A stretch of 45,866 nucleotides of DNA, from NCBI GenBank assembly GCA_900315305.1, contig OMYS01000018.1:1-45866 (forward strand). Reading direction: 5' to 3'. Below the pieces are notes generated by a model that saw only the letters and a list, made by a program, of their open reading frames with translations, was not told where the DNA came from and did no database searches. This document shows, one piece after another, positions 16,559 to 25,721 of the stretch. This stretch comes from an uncultured Eubacteriales bacterium. GTDB lineage: Bacteria > Bacillota > Clostridia > Lachnospirales > Lachnospiraceae. The first letter of the stretch is position 1; every line of letters begins with the position of its first letter. The translations under genes were made by a program, and so were the position numbers.

Positions 16559-19159
16559 TTACTGCGCATTTACCGTCTGCGCAAGACTTCCTTCAAGCTT
16601 CCCGTTCTTCACATCGATGACGATCGTCGTGCCCTCGTGGATCTCACCGCCGAGGATGATTCTCGCCGCGATATTCTCAACCGTCGACTGCAGATATCTT
16701 CTCAGCGGACGAGCTCCGTAGACCGGATCGTAGCCGTGATCGATGATGAACTGCTTTGCAGCGCCCGTAAGGACGATCGAAAGCTGACGGTCCGCGAGAC
16801 GCTCATTGAGGCTCTTCATCATCAGATCGACGATACCGCTGATGTTGTCCTTCGTGAGCGGCTTAAACATGATGATCTCATCGAGACGGTTCAGGAACTC
16901 AGGACGGAAGTGTGAACGAAGTGCTTCCTTGACTTCCTCACGAGCCTTGTCCGAGATCTCGCCGTCCGGCGTGATGCCGTCCAGCAGGAACTGCGAGCCG
17001 ATATTCGATGTCAGGATGATGATCGTGTTCTTGAAGTCCACGGTGCGTCCCTGACTGTCCGTGATACGGCCGTCATCGAGTACCTGCAGAAGAATGTTGA
17101 AGACATCCGGATGTGCCTTCTCGATCTCATCGAAGAGCACAACCGAGAACGGCTTCCTTCTCACAGCCTCGGTCAGCTGACCGCCTTCCTCATAGCCGAC
17201 ATAACCCGGAGCCGCACCGATCAGTCTTGACACGGAGTATTTCTCCATGTACTCACTCATATCGATACGGACCATATTGTTCTCATCGTCGAAGAGATAA
17301 TCAGCCAGCGTCTTCGCAAGCTCTGTCTTGCCGACACCGGTAGGACCAAGGAACAGGAACGAACCGATCGGACGGTTCGGGTTCTTGATGCCTGCCTTCG
17401 ACCGGAGAATTGCGTCCGCGACCTTCTTGACAGCCTCGTTCTGGCCGACAACCCGCTCATGCAGCTTGTCCTCGAGGTGAAGCAGCTTCTCGCGCTCGCC
17501 CTCGTTCAGCTTCGTGACCGGAATTCCCGTCCACTTCGAGACGATCTTCGCGATCTGGTCCTCGGTGACCTCCTCATGGACCATCGACAGGTCCTTGCCC
17601 TTTACGGTCTTCTCTGCGTCCGCGAGAGCCTTCTGGACCTTCGGCAGCTCGCCGTACTGCAGCTCTGCGGCCTTGTTGAGGTCGTAGTTCTGCTTTGCAA
17701 CCTCGATCTGCTTATTGAGATCATCGATCTGCTCACGGTACTTCTTCAGTCCGTCGACAGCGTTCTTCTCATTTTCCCACTGAGCCTTCTCCGTATTGAA
17801 CTTATCGGAGAGCTCGCCGAGCTCCTTCTCAAGGTCAGCAAGACGCTCCTTGCTGAGCGTGTCCTTCTCCTTCTTGAGCGCGGTCTCCTCGATCTTCATC
17901 TGCGTGATCTTCCGCTGCATCTCATCGAGCTCCGCCGGAAGGGAATTCATTTCCGTCTTGATCATCGCGCAAGCCTCATCGACAAGGTCGATGGCCTTAT
18001 CCGGCAGGAACCGGTCGGTGATGTACCGCTGCGAAAGCGTAGCCGCAGCAACCAGCGCGTTATCCGTAATCTTGACGCCATGATAAACCTCATAGCGCTC
18101 CTTGAGTCCACGGAGAATCGAGATCGTATCCTCGACAGACGGCTCATTGATCATGACCGGCTGGAACCGGCGCTCAAGAGCCTTATCCTTCTCGATATAC
18201 TCTCTGTACTCATCCAGTGTTGTCGCGCCGATGCAGTGCAGCTCACCTCTCGCCAGCATAGGCTTCAGCATGTTGCCTGCGTCCATCGCGCCCTCTGTCT
18301 TGCCGGCGCCGACGATCAGATGAAGCTCATCGATGAAGAGGATGATCTTGCCCTCGGACTTTCTGACTTCCTCAAGAACAGCCTTCAGTCTCTCCTCAAA
18401 TTCACCTCTGTACTTCGCACCTGCGACCAGCGCGCCCATATCCAGCGCGAAAATGTGCTTATCCTTCAGGTTGTCCGGCACATCGCCCTTGACGATCCGC
18501 TGTGCCAGTCCCTCGACCGCTGCCGTCTTGCCGACACCAGGCTCACCGATCAGCACCGGGTTGTTCTTCGTCTTTCTCGAAAGAATCAGAATAACCTGAC
18601 GGATCTCATCATCACGTCCGATGACCGGATCGAGCTTCTGCTTCTTCGCCTTCTCAACCAGGTCCTCGCCGTATTTGTTGAGCGAATCATATGTGACCTC
18701 CGGGTTGTCCGTCGTGACGCGCTGATTGCCGCGCACCTGTGCGAGTGCCTTGAGGAAGCCTTCCTTCGTGATGCTAAACTCACGGAAGAGCTCCTTCACG
18801 CCTCTGTTCGGATGCTTCAGCATGGCGAGGAAGAGATGCTCGACGGATGTATACTCGTCTCCCATCGCCTTCGCCTCGTCCGGCGCTGTGAGCAGGACCT
18901 TGTTCAGGTCACTGCCGATATACGGCTGACCGCCCTGGACCTTGACGCGGGCCTCGAGCGCGCGGTTCAGCGCGTTCTTGAATTCACCCTCGTCGACTCC
19001 CATTTTCTCGAGGAGCTTTAAGATCAGGCTGTCCTCCATGTTGACAAGGTTATAGAGGAGATGCTCCTCCTCGACCTCCTGGTTTCCAAAATCCATGGCC
19101 GTTTTCTCAAGGCCGGCCAGGGCCTCCTTAGACTTCTGTGTAAATTTATCAATATTCAT
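16559..19159 (-). CDS. clpB: ATP-dependent disaggregase ClpB
   Basis: The 866-residue protein is a full-length class I Clp ATPase that rescues aggregated proteins with DnaK. It has an N-domain with two Clp repeats ([16 protein letters not shown]; about 1-145), a first AAA+ module (Walker A GEPGVGKT 205-212, [19 protein letters not shown]), a long coiled-coil middle domain (about 410-525) and a second AAA+ module (GPTGVGKT near 605, [27 protein letters not shown]). The middle domain distinguishes it from ClpC/ClpA. The ATG follows GGGGGAGG. Expression is probably heat-inducible through the CIRCE/HrcA operator at 19314-19340. Confidence 0.97.
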   Translation of the reverse strand: MNIDKFTQKSKEALAGLEKTAMDFGNQEVEEEHLLYNLVNMEDSLILKLLEKMGVDEGEFKNALNRALEARVKVQGGQPYIGSDLNKVLLTAPDEAKAMGDEYTSVEHLFLAMLKHPNRGVKELFREFSITKEGFLKALAQVRGNQRVTTDNPEVTYDSLNKYGEDLVEKAKKQKLDPVIGRDDEIRQVILILSRKTKNNPVLIGEPGVGKTAAVEGLAQRIVKGDVPDNLKDKHIFALDMGALVAGAKYRGEFEERLKAVLEEVRKSEGKIILFIDELHLIVGAGKTEGAMDAGNMLKPMLARGELHCIGATTLDEYREYIEKDKALERRFQPVMINEPSVEDTISILRGLKERYEVYHGVKITDNALVAAATLSQRYITDRFLPDKAIDLVDEACAMIKTEMNSLPAELDEMQRKITQMKIEETALKKEKDTLSKERLADLEKELGELSDKFNTEKAQWENEKNAVDGLKKYREQIDDLNKQIEVAKQNYDLNKAAELQYGELPKVQKALADAEKTVKGKDLSMVHEEVTEDQIAKIVSKWTGIPVTKLNEGEREKLLHLEDKLHERVVGQNEAVKKVADAILRSKAGIKNPNRPIGSFLFLGPTGVGKTELAKTLADYLFDDENNMVRIDMSEYMEKYSVSRLIGAAPGYVGYEEGGQLTEAVRRKPFSVVLFDEIEKAHPDVFNILLQVLDDGRITDSQGRTVDFKNTIIILTSNIGSQFLLDGITPDGEISDKAREEVKEALRSHFRPEFLNRLDEIIMFKPLTKDNISGIVDLMMKSLNERLADRQLSIVLTGAAKQFIIDHGYDPVYGARPLRRYLQSTVENIAARIILGGEIHEGTTIVIDVKNGKLEGSLAQTVNAQ

Positions 19160-19297
19160 AATCGGTACCTCCCCCGCTTGTGGATATAGTCGTCACTGCT
19201 GGCTCAGCACTTGTCCGAGCGAAGCAGCAACTGTACGCCGGCCTTTGCCGGCGGCATGTATCGCACTTTGTGTCATACTCTCTATAACACTAAAATG

Positions 19298-19340
19298 AAT
19301 ATAGCATCACTTGTTAGCACTGTCAAGTATCGAGTGCTAA
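19298..19340 (-). promoter_or_regulatory. clpB promoter with overlapping CIRCE operator
   Basis: TTAGCACTG-N9-GAGTGCTAA (19314-19340) is the HrcA-binding CIRCE palindrome with one mismatch. On the minus strand the -35 TTGACA (19326 to 19321) lies inside it, and TATATT (19303 to 19298) follows after exactly 17 bases. The leader of about 140 bases includes a GCCGGC/GCCGGC hairpin near 19239-19254. Confidence 0.93.
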
Positions 19341-19354
19341 TTTTTTGCACTTAC

Positions 19355-19440
19355 TCAGCACCCCCCCTCAGAGAATTGGAAATGACGAAAAGAGAGCCTG
19401 CTCGCCGTCCGGATTTCATCTGTTTTTCTGAGGCTGAACA
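19355..19440. repeat. Dispersed palindromic element, copy 4 (decayed)
   Basis: ACTCAGCACCCCCCCTCAGAGA at the left faces TCTGAGGCTGAACA at the right; the inside includes GTCCGGATTTCATCTG, a word also present in copies 7 and 8. It separates CIRCE from the GH43 terminator. The rest of 19500-19640 shows no gene. Confidence 0.55.
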
Positions 19441-19444
19441 GCAT

Positions 19445-19495
19445 AAAAAAGGTACCAGCCGCGGCGGGGCAGAGACTGCCTTGCCGCACTGATAC
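19445..19495 (-). terminator. Terminator downstream of GH43 gene
   Basis: On the minus strand GGTATCAG...CTGGTACC, with inner GCGGC/GCCGC and GGCAG/CTGCC steps, forms an interrupted hairpin directly followed by TTTTTT. It lies about 145 bases after the GH43 stop. Confidence 0.78.
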
Positions 19496-19640
19496 CCATA
19501 GTTTGCTTAATCGTCTGTATTTTTCTGAAAGCTGCAGTGTCTGCCTCGATTTTAGAAATGAAAGGAAGACGATTACCCTCTGCCACTCTGTCAGTCACAT
19601 CTGCATGCAGTTCTGTCTGACTGGTGAACAGCCAGTCCTG

Positions 19641-21035
19641 TCACGCCGACACAAATGCAAATCCTTTCATATCGAGCGTTCCCTGCCCCTTGAAATAGAA
19701 GTAGAGCGCGTGCTTCCCGCTCATCGGCTTGATCGGCAGGATCTGCGTGTCCCACTCGGACGTGTTAACCTGCACCTCGTACTCCGCGATCTTCTGCCTT
19801 CCCTCCTCGTCATGCGCGACGAGAATCTTTCCGAAGAACTTTCCGCGGAGCTCGATCGTCATGATATCGGCGTCCATAAAATTGAAGTACTTGTAGCCGA
19901 TCTTCGTGCGGTCCTTGATATTTGTGATAAATGTGACGTTCTGCCGCATCGTGACCTGCGCGAGGTCCTTCATCAGGTTCTCGTCGAGCGTCGCCTCCGA
20001 CGGCATGTGGCGGTCAGTCAGATGGCACGCGATCGCCGCCGGATAGCTGCCCGTCGCGATGAGCGGAGAGCCGTTGAGGCCGCAGCTCGTCATTTCTACC
20101 TGCGGGATGCTGCCGTCCTCTTTGATCTCGATCGGCTCCGCGCAGCCCTGCCGCGAGAACTGGTTGCTGCCCGTCTGGCGATGGTAGAAGACATACCACT
20201 GGTCCTTCACCTTCACGATGCTGCCGTGCGTATTTCCGATCCGCTGAACCGGCTTCGTCCGCCCCTCATAGCCGATGTCGCCGTTTGAAATGAGTGTCCC
20301 GCCGAACGTAAAGTCCCCGTCCGGCCGGCTACTCGTTGCGTAGCAGAGCTCATGGCTTAAGAGTGAGGAATAAATGAAATAATACCTGTCTCCGTCCTTC
20401 CGGATCGAGGACGCCTCGAAGAACGGGTGCTTTTCAAATGAAGTGCCCTTCGCCTTCTCCTCACCCGGAACCAGCGGGCGCGGCTCTTCATTTGCCGTCA
20501 GCATGTCGTCCGCGAGCTTCACGACTGAGGAGAAGCCGCCGCTTCTCGGATCGTGGCCGCCGATCACCTGCCCGTAGTAGAGGTAGATCTGTCCGTCGTC
20601 ATCCACAAGAACAGCCGGATCAAACGGAAAATGCTCCGTGAGCGTGCGGCCGTCCGCATAATGGACATGGCCGTAGAACGCAAACGGTCCCGCCGGCTTA
20701 TCCGATACAGCGACCCCGATCTCCTGCATGCCGGAGAGGCAGTAATAGAGATAATATCTCCCGTCCTTTCCCTGCGCCGCGTCCGGGGCCCAGAGCTGGT
20801 AGATGTCATTTGCATTTGACGGGTCCTGCGTGCGGAGGTAGCTCACGCCCTCATATCTCCAGTCGCGGAGATCGTCAACCGGTGCCGACCACACCGCGTA
20901 GTTGTCCTCGCAGAACGACTTCCCGCAGGCAAGGTCATGCGAGCCGTAGATGTAGAGCCGGTCACCGAAGACATGCGGCTCCCCGTCCGGGATATGCTCA
21001 TAGAGCGGTAAATACGGATTATAGATCTGTTCCAT
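19641..21035 (-). CDS. GH43-family arabinofuranosidase/xylosidase-like hydrolase
   Basis: The 464-residue protein has a five-bladed propeller of glycoside hydrolase family 43 (residues about 1-310): an N-terminal blade YNPYLPLYEHIPDGEPHVFGDRLYIYGSHD with the probable catalytic Asp, LWAPDAAQGKDGRYYLYY, FDPAVLVDDDGQIYLYYG, and FFEASSIRKDGDRYYFIYSS with the probable acid Glu. The C-terminal ~140 residues are a beta-sandwich like CBM6 (FMDADIMTIELRGKFFGKI). No signal peptide is present, so it probably acts on imported arabino- or xylo-oligosaccharides. The frame opens further upstream, but those codons come from the tandem palindromes. ATG 21035, behind AGGAG, gives the conserved N-terminus. Confidence 0.88.
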   Translation of the reverse strand: MEQIYNPYLPLYEHIPDGEPHVFGDRLYIYGSHDLACGKSFCEDNYAVWSAPVDDLRDWRYEGVSYLRTQDPSNANDIYQLWAPDAAQGKDGRYYLYYCLSGMQEIGVAVSDKPAGPFAFYGHVHYADGRTLTEHFPFDPAVLVDDDGQIYLYYGQVIGGHDPRSGGFSSVVKLADDMLTANEEPRPLVPGEEKAKGTSFEKHPFFEASSIRKDGDRYYFIYSSLLSHELCYATSSRPDGDFTFGGTLISNGDIGYEGRTKPVQRIGNTHGSIVKVKDQWYVFYHRQTGSNQFSRQGCAEPIEIKEDGSIPQVEMTSCGLNGSPLIATGSYPAAIACHLTDRHMPSEATLDENLMKDLAQVTMRQNVTFITNIKDRTKIGYKYFNFMDADIMTIELRGKFFGKILVAHDEEGRQKIAEYEVQVNTSEWDTQILPIKPMSGKHALYFYFKGQGTLDMKGFAFVSA

Positions 21036-21064
21036 AGTGATTACTCCTGTTTTAAAATTTATCT

Positions 21065-21210
21065 CTTGTCCGTTTGGAGGCGTGTGTACAGGGCACAACA
21101 CGCCTCCTGAAGGTTATCTTCTTTTACTAGTCCGGAGGCGTGTGTACAAGGCACGACACGCCGTCTGAATGTTATCTGCTCTTGTCCGTTTGAAGGCGTG
21201 TGTACAAGAC
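21065..21210. repeat. Tandem array of a ~58-base palindromic unit (2.5 copies)
   Basis: Units begin near 21065, 21122 and 21181, each with CTTGTCCGTTT- or TAGTCCG-type starts and GGAGGCGTGTGTACA. Unit 1 holds a perfect 10-base stem (21076-21085 with 21098-21107). The copies carry several substitutions. The array fills the space between the MTHFR-fusion stop and the GH43 leader. No T run follows the hairpins, so they are poor terminators. Confidence 0.8.
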
Positions 21211-23193
21211 TCAGATCTCCGGTAAGATTTCCTTCAGCATGTAGACCCGGTTGAACGGGATCGAGAAGTAATATCCGTCCACGAAATCGCGCGTCATGCG
21301 GATCACGTTCCGCACGACGTCCTCGCCGACAGCCTCGCCCTCGGCGCGCGTCATGTCCGTGCGGTACCGGTCCACGATGTCGTCCGTGACATTGATGCCC
21401 GACATCTCGTTCTGGATGAACAGCGCGTTCTTCCGGGAAATGAGAGGCATCAGCCCGCAGAGGAGCTTTGCTTTTTCTCCTCCTGCCGGCGCCGCCGCAT
21501 CGATCACAGCCTTAAAGCGCCGGAGCTTCTCCGCATCCTCCGCCGTGAAGACCGGCTGTGTCAGGAAAAATGAAGCCCCCGCCTCAATCTTCTTCCGGAC
21601 CCTCGAAAATTCAACCTCGATATTTCTCCGATTATAGTTGATCGCGCCGCCGTAGAAAATCGGGTCATCCGGGAACTGCTCGGCGTTCATTTCCCGGATG
21701 ATGCGCATGAGACCGACCGAGTCGAAGTTGAACACGCTCTTCGCCTCCTGGCGCATCATCGTCGGCACCGGATCGCCCGTGATGACGAGCAGATTCCGGA
21801 TGCCGTTCATATGCGCGCCCATGAGCGCCGACCGGACCGCGATGATATTCCGGTCACGGCAGCAGATATGCGGCATCACCGTGATGCCCGTCTCCCGGCC
21901 GACCTTGAGGCCCGTCAGAATCGAGTCCGCGCGCGTGCGGCCGCTCGGCGAATCGGGCAGTGTGATCACATCGACCGGCAGGCGCAGAAGGCCGTTCGCC
22001 GCGTCCATGAGCTTCCGGTCGTCCGCAAGATACGGCGGCGCAAGCTCGACCGCGATATACTTCGAGCAGGTGCCGCGCCTCTGGGCCGCCGCGTGGTTTT
22101 CCTCAGAGAAGAAGCTGCCGTCGTGCTTTTCACCTGCACTCTTTCCCGCCTCGTCCGGAACCGGAAAATGATGCCCGGCCGCTGTCAAATCAATGTCCCT
22201 CGCCATGCGCCGGATCACGGACGGATTTGTGCCGCAGCAGCCGCCGATGATGTCCGCGCCCGCCGCGGCGATGTCCTTCATTTTCAGGGCGAAATATTCA
22301 TCGTTGCTCCGGAATACCATACGCCCTGCCGCGCTCTGAGGGAAGCCTGCATTCGGCATGACCGACACAAATTTCGGAATATTCATGTCAATCCGGTCCA
22401 TGACCTGCTTCATGTACCCCGGACCGATGCCGCAGTTAAAGCCGACCGCATCGATGTCCGGACATTTCGCGAGGCTTCCGATCAGCTTCGAGGCACCGAG
22501 GCCCGTATTTGTGTAGCCGTGCATGTTGACGCAGATCTCCACAAGGATAAACGGGTTCTCCTCGCGATATGTCTCCCGGCAGTACCGGATCGCGGGCAGA
22601 ATCTCATCCGTCTCGGAAAATGTCTCAAAGACCAGGATGCGGATGCCTGCGGCAAGGAACGTGTCGATAATGAAGCGGTACTCGTCCGTCATCATTTTCC
22701 CGCTCTCGGGGCCGGTCATCGGAATCGGGCCGATGTCGCCCGCGATGAAGCACTCCTGCGCCGCACCGGACAGCACATTCTCAGCCCGCTCAGAGGCCGC
22801 TGCCGGCTCAGAAGATGCCACCGACCCGGACAGCACGTTCTCAGCCCGCTCGGAGGCTGCTGCCTGATTTGTATCAGGGTCTGTCGCCTCCTGCGCCGCA
22901 CGCCTTGCATTTTCACAGGCAGCGAGGATATTCTCCCGAAGCTCATCTCTCCCGCACTGAAGGCTCTCCGTATTTGCGGCAAATGTATTCGTTCGGATGA
23001 GGCGGCTGCCCGCCTCGATGTACGCCCTGTGGACAGCGGTGACCTTCTCCGGGTCCTCTGTGTTGAAGAGCTCCGGCAGTCTGTCCGTGCCGTACCGGGC
23101 CGCAAAATATGTGCCGAACGCGCCGTCCGCCAGTATCTTTTTCGTCTTCAGATGCTCCCGCAGGCGCTCCGCATCGTTCCGGATTTCTGTCAT
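21211..23193 (-). CDS. Bifunctional homocysteine S-methyltransferase / methylenetetrahydrofolate reductase
   Basis: The 660-residue fusion resembles Bacillus YitJ. Residues 1-~345 are a homocysteine S-methyltransferase barrel (LADGAFGTYFAARYG) with zinc cysteines C254 (GFNCG) and C319-C320 (GGCCGTNP). Residues ~370-660 are MetF-type 5,10-methylene-THF reductase (VELAPPY, DSPSGRTRADS, MPHICCRDRN, LVITGDPVP, FFLTQPVF, GLMPLISRKNA). The reaction is reduction of methylene-THF to methyl-THF, with methyl transfer to homocysteine from a second donor. Residues ~111-143 are an insertion made of a duplicated ASERAENVLSG unit (60-base period) not expected in the barrel. The ATG overlaps the upstream rpiR-family stop by four bases. 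Confidence 0.92.
   Translation of the reverse strand: MTEIRNDAERLREHLKTKKILADGAFGTYFAARYGTDRLPELFNTEDPEKVTAVHRAYIEAGSRLIRTNTFAANTESLQCGRDELRENILAACENARRAAQEATDPDTNQAAASERAENVLSGSVASSEPAAASERAENVLSGAAQECFIAGDIGPIPMTGPESGKMMTDEYRFIIDTFLAAGIRILVFETFSETDEILPAIRYCRETYREENPFILVEICVNMHGYTNTGLGASKLIGSLAKCPDIDAVGFNCGIGPGYMKQVMDRIDMNIPKFVSVMPNAGFPQSAAGRMVFRSNDEYFALKMKDIAAAGADIIGGCCGTNPSVIRRMARDIDLTAAGHHFPVPDEAGKSAGEKHDGSFFSEENHAAAQRRGTCSKYIAVELAPPYLADDRKLMDAANGLLRLPVDVITLPDSPSGRTRADSILTGLKVGRETGITVMPHICCRDRNIIAVRSALMGAHMNGIRNLLVITGDPVPTMMRQEAKSVFNFDSVGLMRIIREMNAEQFPDDPIFYGGAINYNRRNIEVEFSRVRKKIEAGASFFLTQPVFTAEDAEKLRRFKAVIDAAAPAGGEKAKLLCGLMPLISRKNALFIQNEMSGINVTDDIVDRYRTDMTRAEGEAVGEDVVRNVIRMTRDFVDGYYFSIPFNRVYMLKEILPEI
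22766..22864. repeat. In-frame 60-base duplication inside the methyltransferase gene
   Basis: A 39-base segment at 22766-22804 recurs at 22826-22864 with three differences, encoding two ASERAENVLSG copies. The low divergence implies recent origin. Confidence 0.85.
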
Positions 23194-24065
23194 TTTTCAG
23201 TCCCCTTCTCGCATTTCTTGATCTGAAGTGCATCCGCCGTGATCTCTCTGTCCTCATCGGAATTCTTCGTGACACGGCAGTACTCGTTGTAGAGCACGTC
23301 CACGATGAACATCTGTGAAATCTTGATGTACATCGATCCCGACTGCCTCGGGTCCTCAATCGGCCCGCACAGAATCACGACATCCGCCGACTCCGCCGCC
23401 GGCGAATTTGGAAAATGAGTGACCAGTATCAGCTTCGCCCGTCTCTTCCTCGCGATCTCGAGATTATCAAGGGCCTCGCGGGTTGCGCCGGAGTAGGAGA
23501 AATAGACGATCGCGTCGTCCTCGCTCAGGAGAGCCGCCGTCATCGCCTGCATGTGTGAATCCTGAATGCACTGGAATTTCGGTGTGACCGTCGCAAATCT
23601 CGTCCACATGGACATCGCGGCGACAAGACTTCCGCCCTGCCCCATGCAGAGCACGCGGTTTGCCGACGCGAGGATATCCACCGCCCGTCGCACGTCTCTT
23701 CCATTCAGCTTGGCCATGGTCTGCGCGATCGCCGACGTGTGTCGGGAGTAGAGCCTGTTTAACAAGTCCTCAAATGTGCTGTCCTCCGCCTCGGCCTCCT
23801 TCGCGTACTCCTCGACGTGGCCCTCGTCCGTGAGCCCGGACTTGGCCAGGGCAAGCTTGAACGTGTTGTATCCGCCGAAGCCGAGGTCACGGCAGAACCT
23901 CGTGACCGTCGCGACCGCGACGCCGCACTCCTCGGCAAGTGAAGTGATCGAGAGATACTGCGCCTGCAGTCTGTGATTAAAAATGTAATCCGCTATTTTT
24001 TTATTCGAACGGGTCATGCTGTTGTATCTGGCAGTCATCCGCTCGAGAACATTGTCAGATGCCAA
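23190..24065 (-). CDS. MurR/RpiR-family transcriptional regulator
   Basis: The 291-residue protein has an N-terminal HTH_6 domain (residues ~1-75, KIADYIFNHRLQAQYLSITSLAEECGVAVATVTRFCRDLGFGGYNTFK) and a SIS sugar-phosphate isomerase-type sensor domain (~125-260, RVLCMGQGGSLVAA, YFSYSGATREALDNLEIARKRRAKLILVTHF). Members usually respond to phosphosugars or N-acetylmuramate phosphates. The start is TTG at 24063-24065, eight bases after GGAGG. Translation is coupled to the methionine-pathway fusion gene by an ATGA overlap, an unexpected pairing. No operator could be identified. Confidence 0.92.
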   Translation of the reverse strand: MASDNVLERMTARYNSMTRSNKKIADYIFNHRLQAQYLSITSLAEECGVAVATVTRFCRDLGFGGYNTFKLALAKSGLTDEGHVEEYAKEAEAEDSTFEDLLNRLYSRHTSAIAQTMAKLNGRDVRRAVDILASANRVLCMGQGGSLVAAMSMWTRFATVTPKFQCIQDSHMQAMTAALLSEDDAIVYFSYSGATREALDNLEIARKRRAKLILVTHFPNSPAAESADVVILCGPIEDPRQSGSMYIKISQMFIVDVLYNEYCRVTKNSDEDREITADALQIKKCEKGTEK

Positions 24066-24205
24066 ATCATTCTCCTCCGTTTAAATCAAATCCGGCTGCC
24101 GCGCCGGTTCATATATCCTTTCCCTTCGTTTCATAGAACTTGTGCCGGATGCTCCGAGTTTCCTGTCACGGGGCCGGCGTGGCTTCCCGGGTCTCCGTGC
24201 CGGCG

Positions 24206-24364
24206 CTGTCTGTCCCGCCTGCGTGCGTTTTATCGCGCTGACGGCGTGACCTCCTGCGCCGCGATCTCGGAGCCGGTACTGCCCGTCCCTCCTGCGTGCG
24301 TTTCATCTCGCTGACGGCGTCACCTCCTGCGCCGCAATCTCGGAGCCGGTACTGTCTGTCCCGC
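24206..24364. repeat. 73-base tandem duplication spanning the 3' end of the BMP-lipoprotein gene
   Basis: Units 24206-24278 and 24279-24351 differ at about seven positions, and a 13-base partial third unit follows (24352-24364). Unit 2 includes the last codons and stop of the lipoprotein gene, while unit 1 lies after the stop. The remaining gap to rpiR (24066-24205) has no recognisable gene; a faint further unit may lie at 24191-24205. Confidence 0.85.
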
Positions 24365-25613
24365 TCGAAGACTCCGATGCCGCATTGCCTTTCGCTGTCC
24401 CGGAAGTTCCAGAGCTCACCGTCTCCTCATCTGAAGAATCCGCCGCACTCTCCGCCGAGCTGTCCGCCGCGAGGTCAGTCTCCGCCTCCGGGTCCGGTGT
24501 CACCGGCGAGACAACCTCCACGCTCACCTGCGCATTGCCCTCCGAGACCGAGTTGAGACCCGTATTCTTTCCCTTGCTCGTGAGCTGCTGCGCGTCCTTT
24601 GCATAATCGAGCGTGATGCTCCCGGCCGCCATCGAGGAAATGATCGTATTCAGCGCATCCTGTGAAAATGAGCCCATCCTCGCGTAGTCCGTCGAAAGGC
24701 TGACCGCACCCTGCGCCGCGCCGACATTGATGACAGAGCCGCCCTTGAAGCCGTTCGTCGTGAGCGATCCGAGCACAGCGACCGCTCCCTGGTTCCGGTC
24801 CGTGACTGAGGCAAACAGCACACTGTCCGAGGAACCGGTTCGGTCGAAGCCGATGTCCGCGACATACGTCCCCGCAAGAGACGCGCTGCTCTCAATCGCC
24901 TTCGAGAGGTTCTCGCCGTCCGTCACAATGAGCGTGTCGCCGTCCGCGTAGAGATTATTCGCGTCCGTCATCCGCAGCGGCGTGAGAAGATCAGATTCCT
25001 CAAAAATAATACTGATCATAACGCCCTTGCTGCTCAGGCCATTTTCCATGGCCGCCCGCTCACAGCCCTGTACAAACCCGGTGAAGTATTCATTTTCCGA
25101 ATCCTTGCTCTCCTGCGTCATATAGCCGATCTTCCGGTATCCGGCCGAAACTGCGGCGTAGCCTGCGATATACCCGACATCCTCCTCATTAAAATGCACG
25201 CAGACCACATTGTCGGGGATCGCGTCATCGCCGCCCTCCTCCTTCCGCGTCACGCCGTCAAAGAGCACAAAATCCGCTCCCGTCTCAGCCTTTGCTGCCT
25301 CGTACACGGGCACCTCAAGGTCCGTGCCGTCGGCGATCACGAAGGTGGAATCTGCATTTGCCGCCTTCTTCAGCGCCTTCACATACGCACTTAATGAGCT
25401 CTTCTCAGCCTTGTAGGTCTTGACCGTCACAGACTGCTGGTCCGCAAACGACTGCACGCCGAGAAGAAGATCGCTCACTGCCGACGAGGCAGACGTTCCT
25501 GTGATGACCCCGTAGGACGCAGCTGTCTTGTCCGCCGTCTTACTGCTCCCGCAGGCGGCAAGGGACAGGGCCACCACGCCCGCGGTCAGCACCGCAATCA
25601 ATTTTTTTACCAT
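24303..25613 (-). CDS. BMP-family (PnrA-like) substrate-binding lipoprotein
   Basis: The 436-residue lipoprotein begins MVKKLIAVLTAGVVALSLAACGSS with lipobox LAAC, so Cys22 should be lipidated. The body has a periplasmic-binding-like fold of the BMP/Med family (SVTVKTYKAEKSSLSAYVKALKKA, DFVLFDG, VVCVHFNEEDVGYIAGYAAVSAGYRKIGYM, VYADGDTL-like, YVADIGFDRTGS). BMP proteins bind nucleosides for ABC importers, but no transporter genes are adjacent. The last ~65 residues are a Ser/Glu/Ala-rich tail. ATG 25613 is chosen over an upstream ATG because the signal peptide starts there and GGAGAG precedes it. The gene end lies in a tandem duplication. Confidence 0.87.
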   Translation of the reverse strand: MVKKLIAVLTAGVVALSLAACGSSKTADKTAASYGVITGTSASSAVSDLLLGVQSFADQQSVTVKTYKAEKSSLSAYVKALKKAANADSTFVIADGTDLEVPVYEAAKAETGADFVLFDGVTRKEEGGDDAIPDNVVCVHFNEEDVGYIAGYAAVSAGYRKIGYMTQESKDSENEYFTGFVQGCERAAMENGLSSKGVMISIIFEESDLLTPLRMTDANNLYADGDTLIVTDGENLSKAIESSASLAGTYVADIGFDRTGSSDSVLFASVTDRNQGAVAVLGSLTTNGFKGGSVINVGAAQGAVSLSTDYARMGSFSQDALNTIISSMAAGSITLDYAKDAQQLTSKGKNTGLNSVSEGNAQVSVEVVSPVTPDPEAETDLAADSSAESAADSSDEETVSSGTSGTAKGNAASESSSGTDSTGSEIAAQEVTPSAR

Positions 25614-25677
25614 GTCTTCTCTCCTGTTCGTCATTCATGACAAACCCGCGTCCCTTTTTAAGGGGACATTCATGAAA

Positions 25678-25706
25678 ATTATACGACACAGATACAGGAG
25701 CCGCAA
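25678..25706 (-). promoter_or_regulatory. Promoter of the BMP-lipoprotein gene
   Basis: On the minus strand TTGCGG (25706 to 25701), 17 bases and TATAAT (25683 to 25678) form a good promoter. A GTCCC/GGGGAC hairpin follows in the leader (about 25650-25667). Confidence 0.75.
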
Positions 25707-25721
25707 GCCCCGGAGGCGCCG

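Noticed and set aside
17459..19021. 520-residue plus-strand ORF opposite clpB
   Set aside because: It is a shadow of a highly conserved minus-strand gene, produced by high GC codon bias; the composition is Leu/Arg-rich without motifs.
21036..21101. N-terminal extension of the GH43 protein
   Set aside because: The 22 extra codons come from the tandem palindrome; ATG 21035 has the ribosome binding site and the conserved start.
21065..21210. CRISPR array
   Set aside because: There are only 2.5 imperfect units with no unique spacers of constant length and no cas genes.
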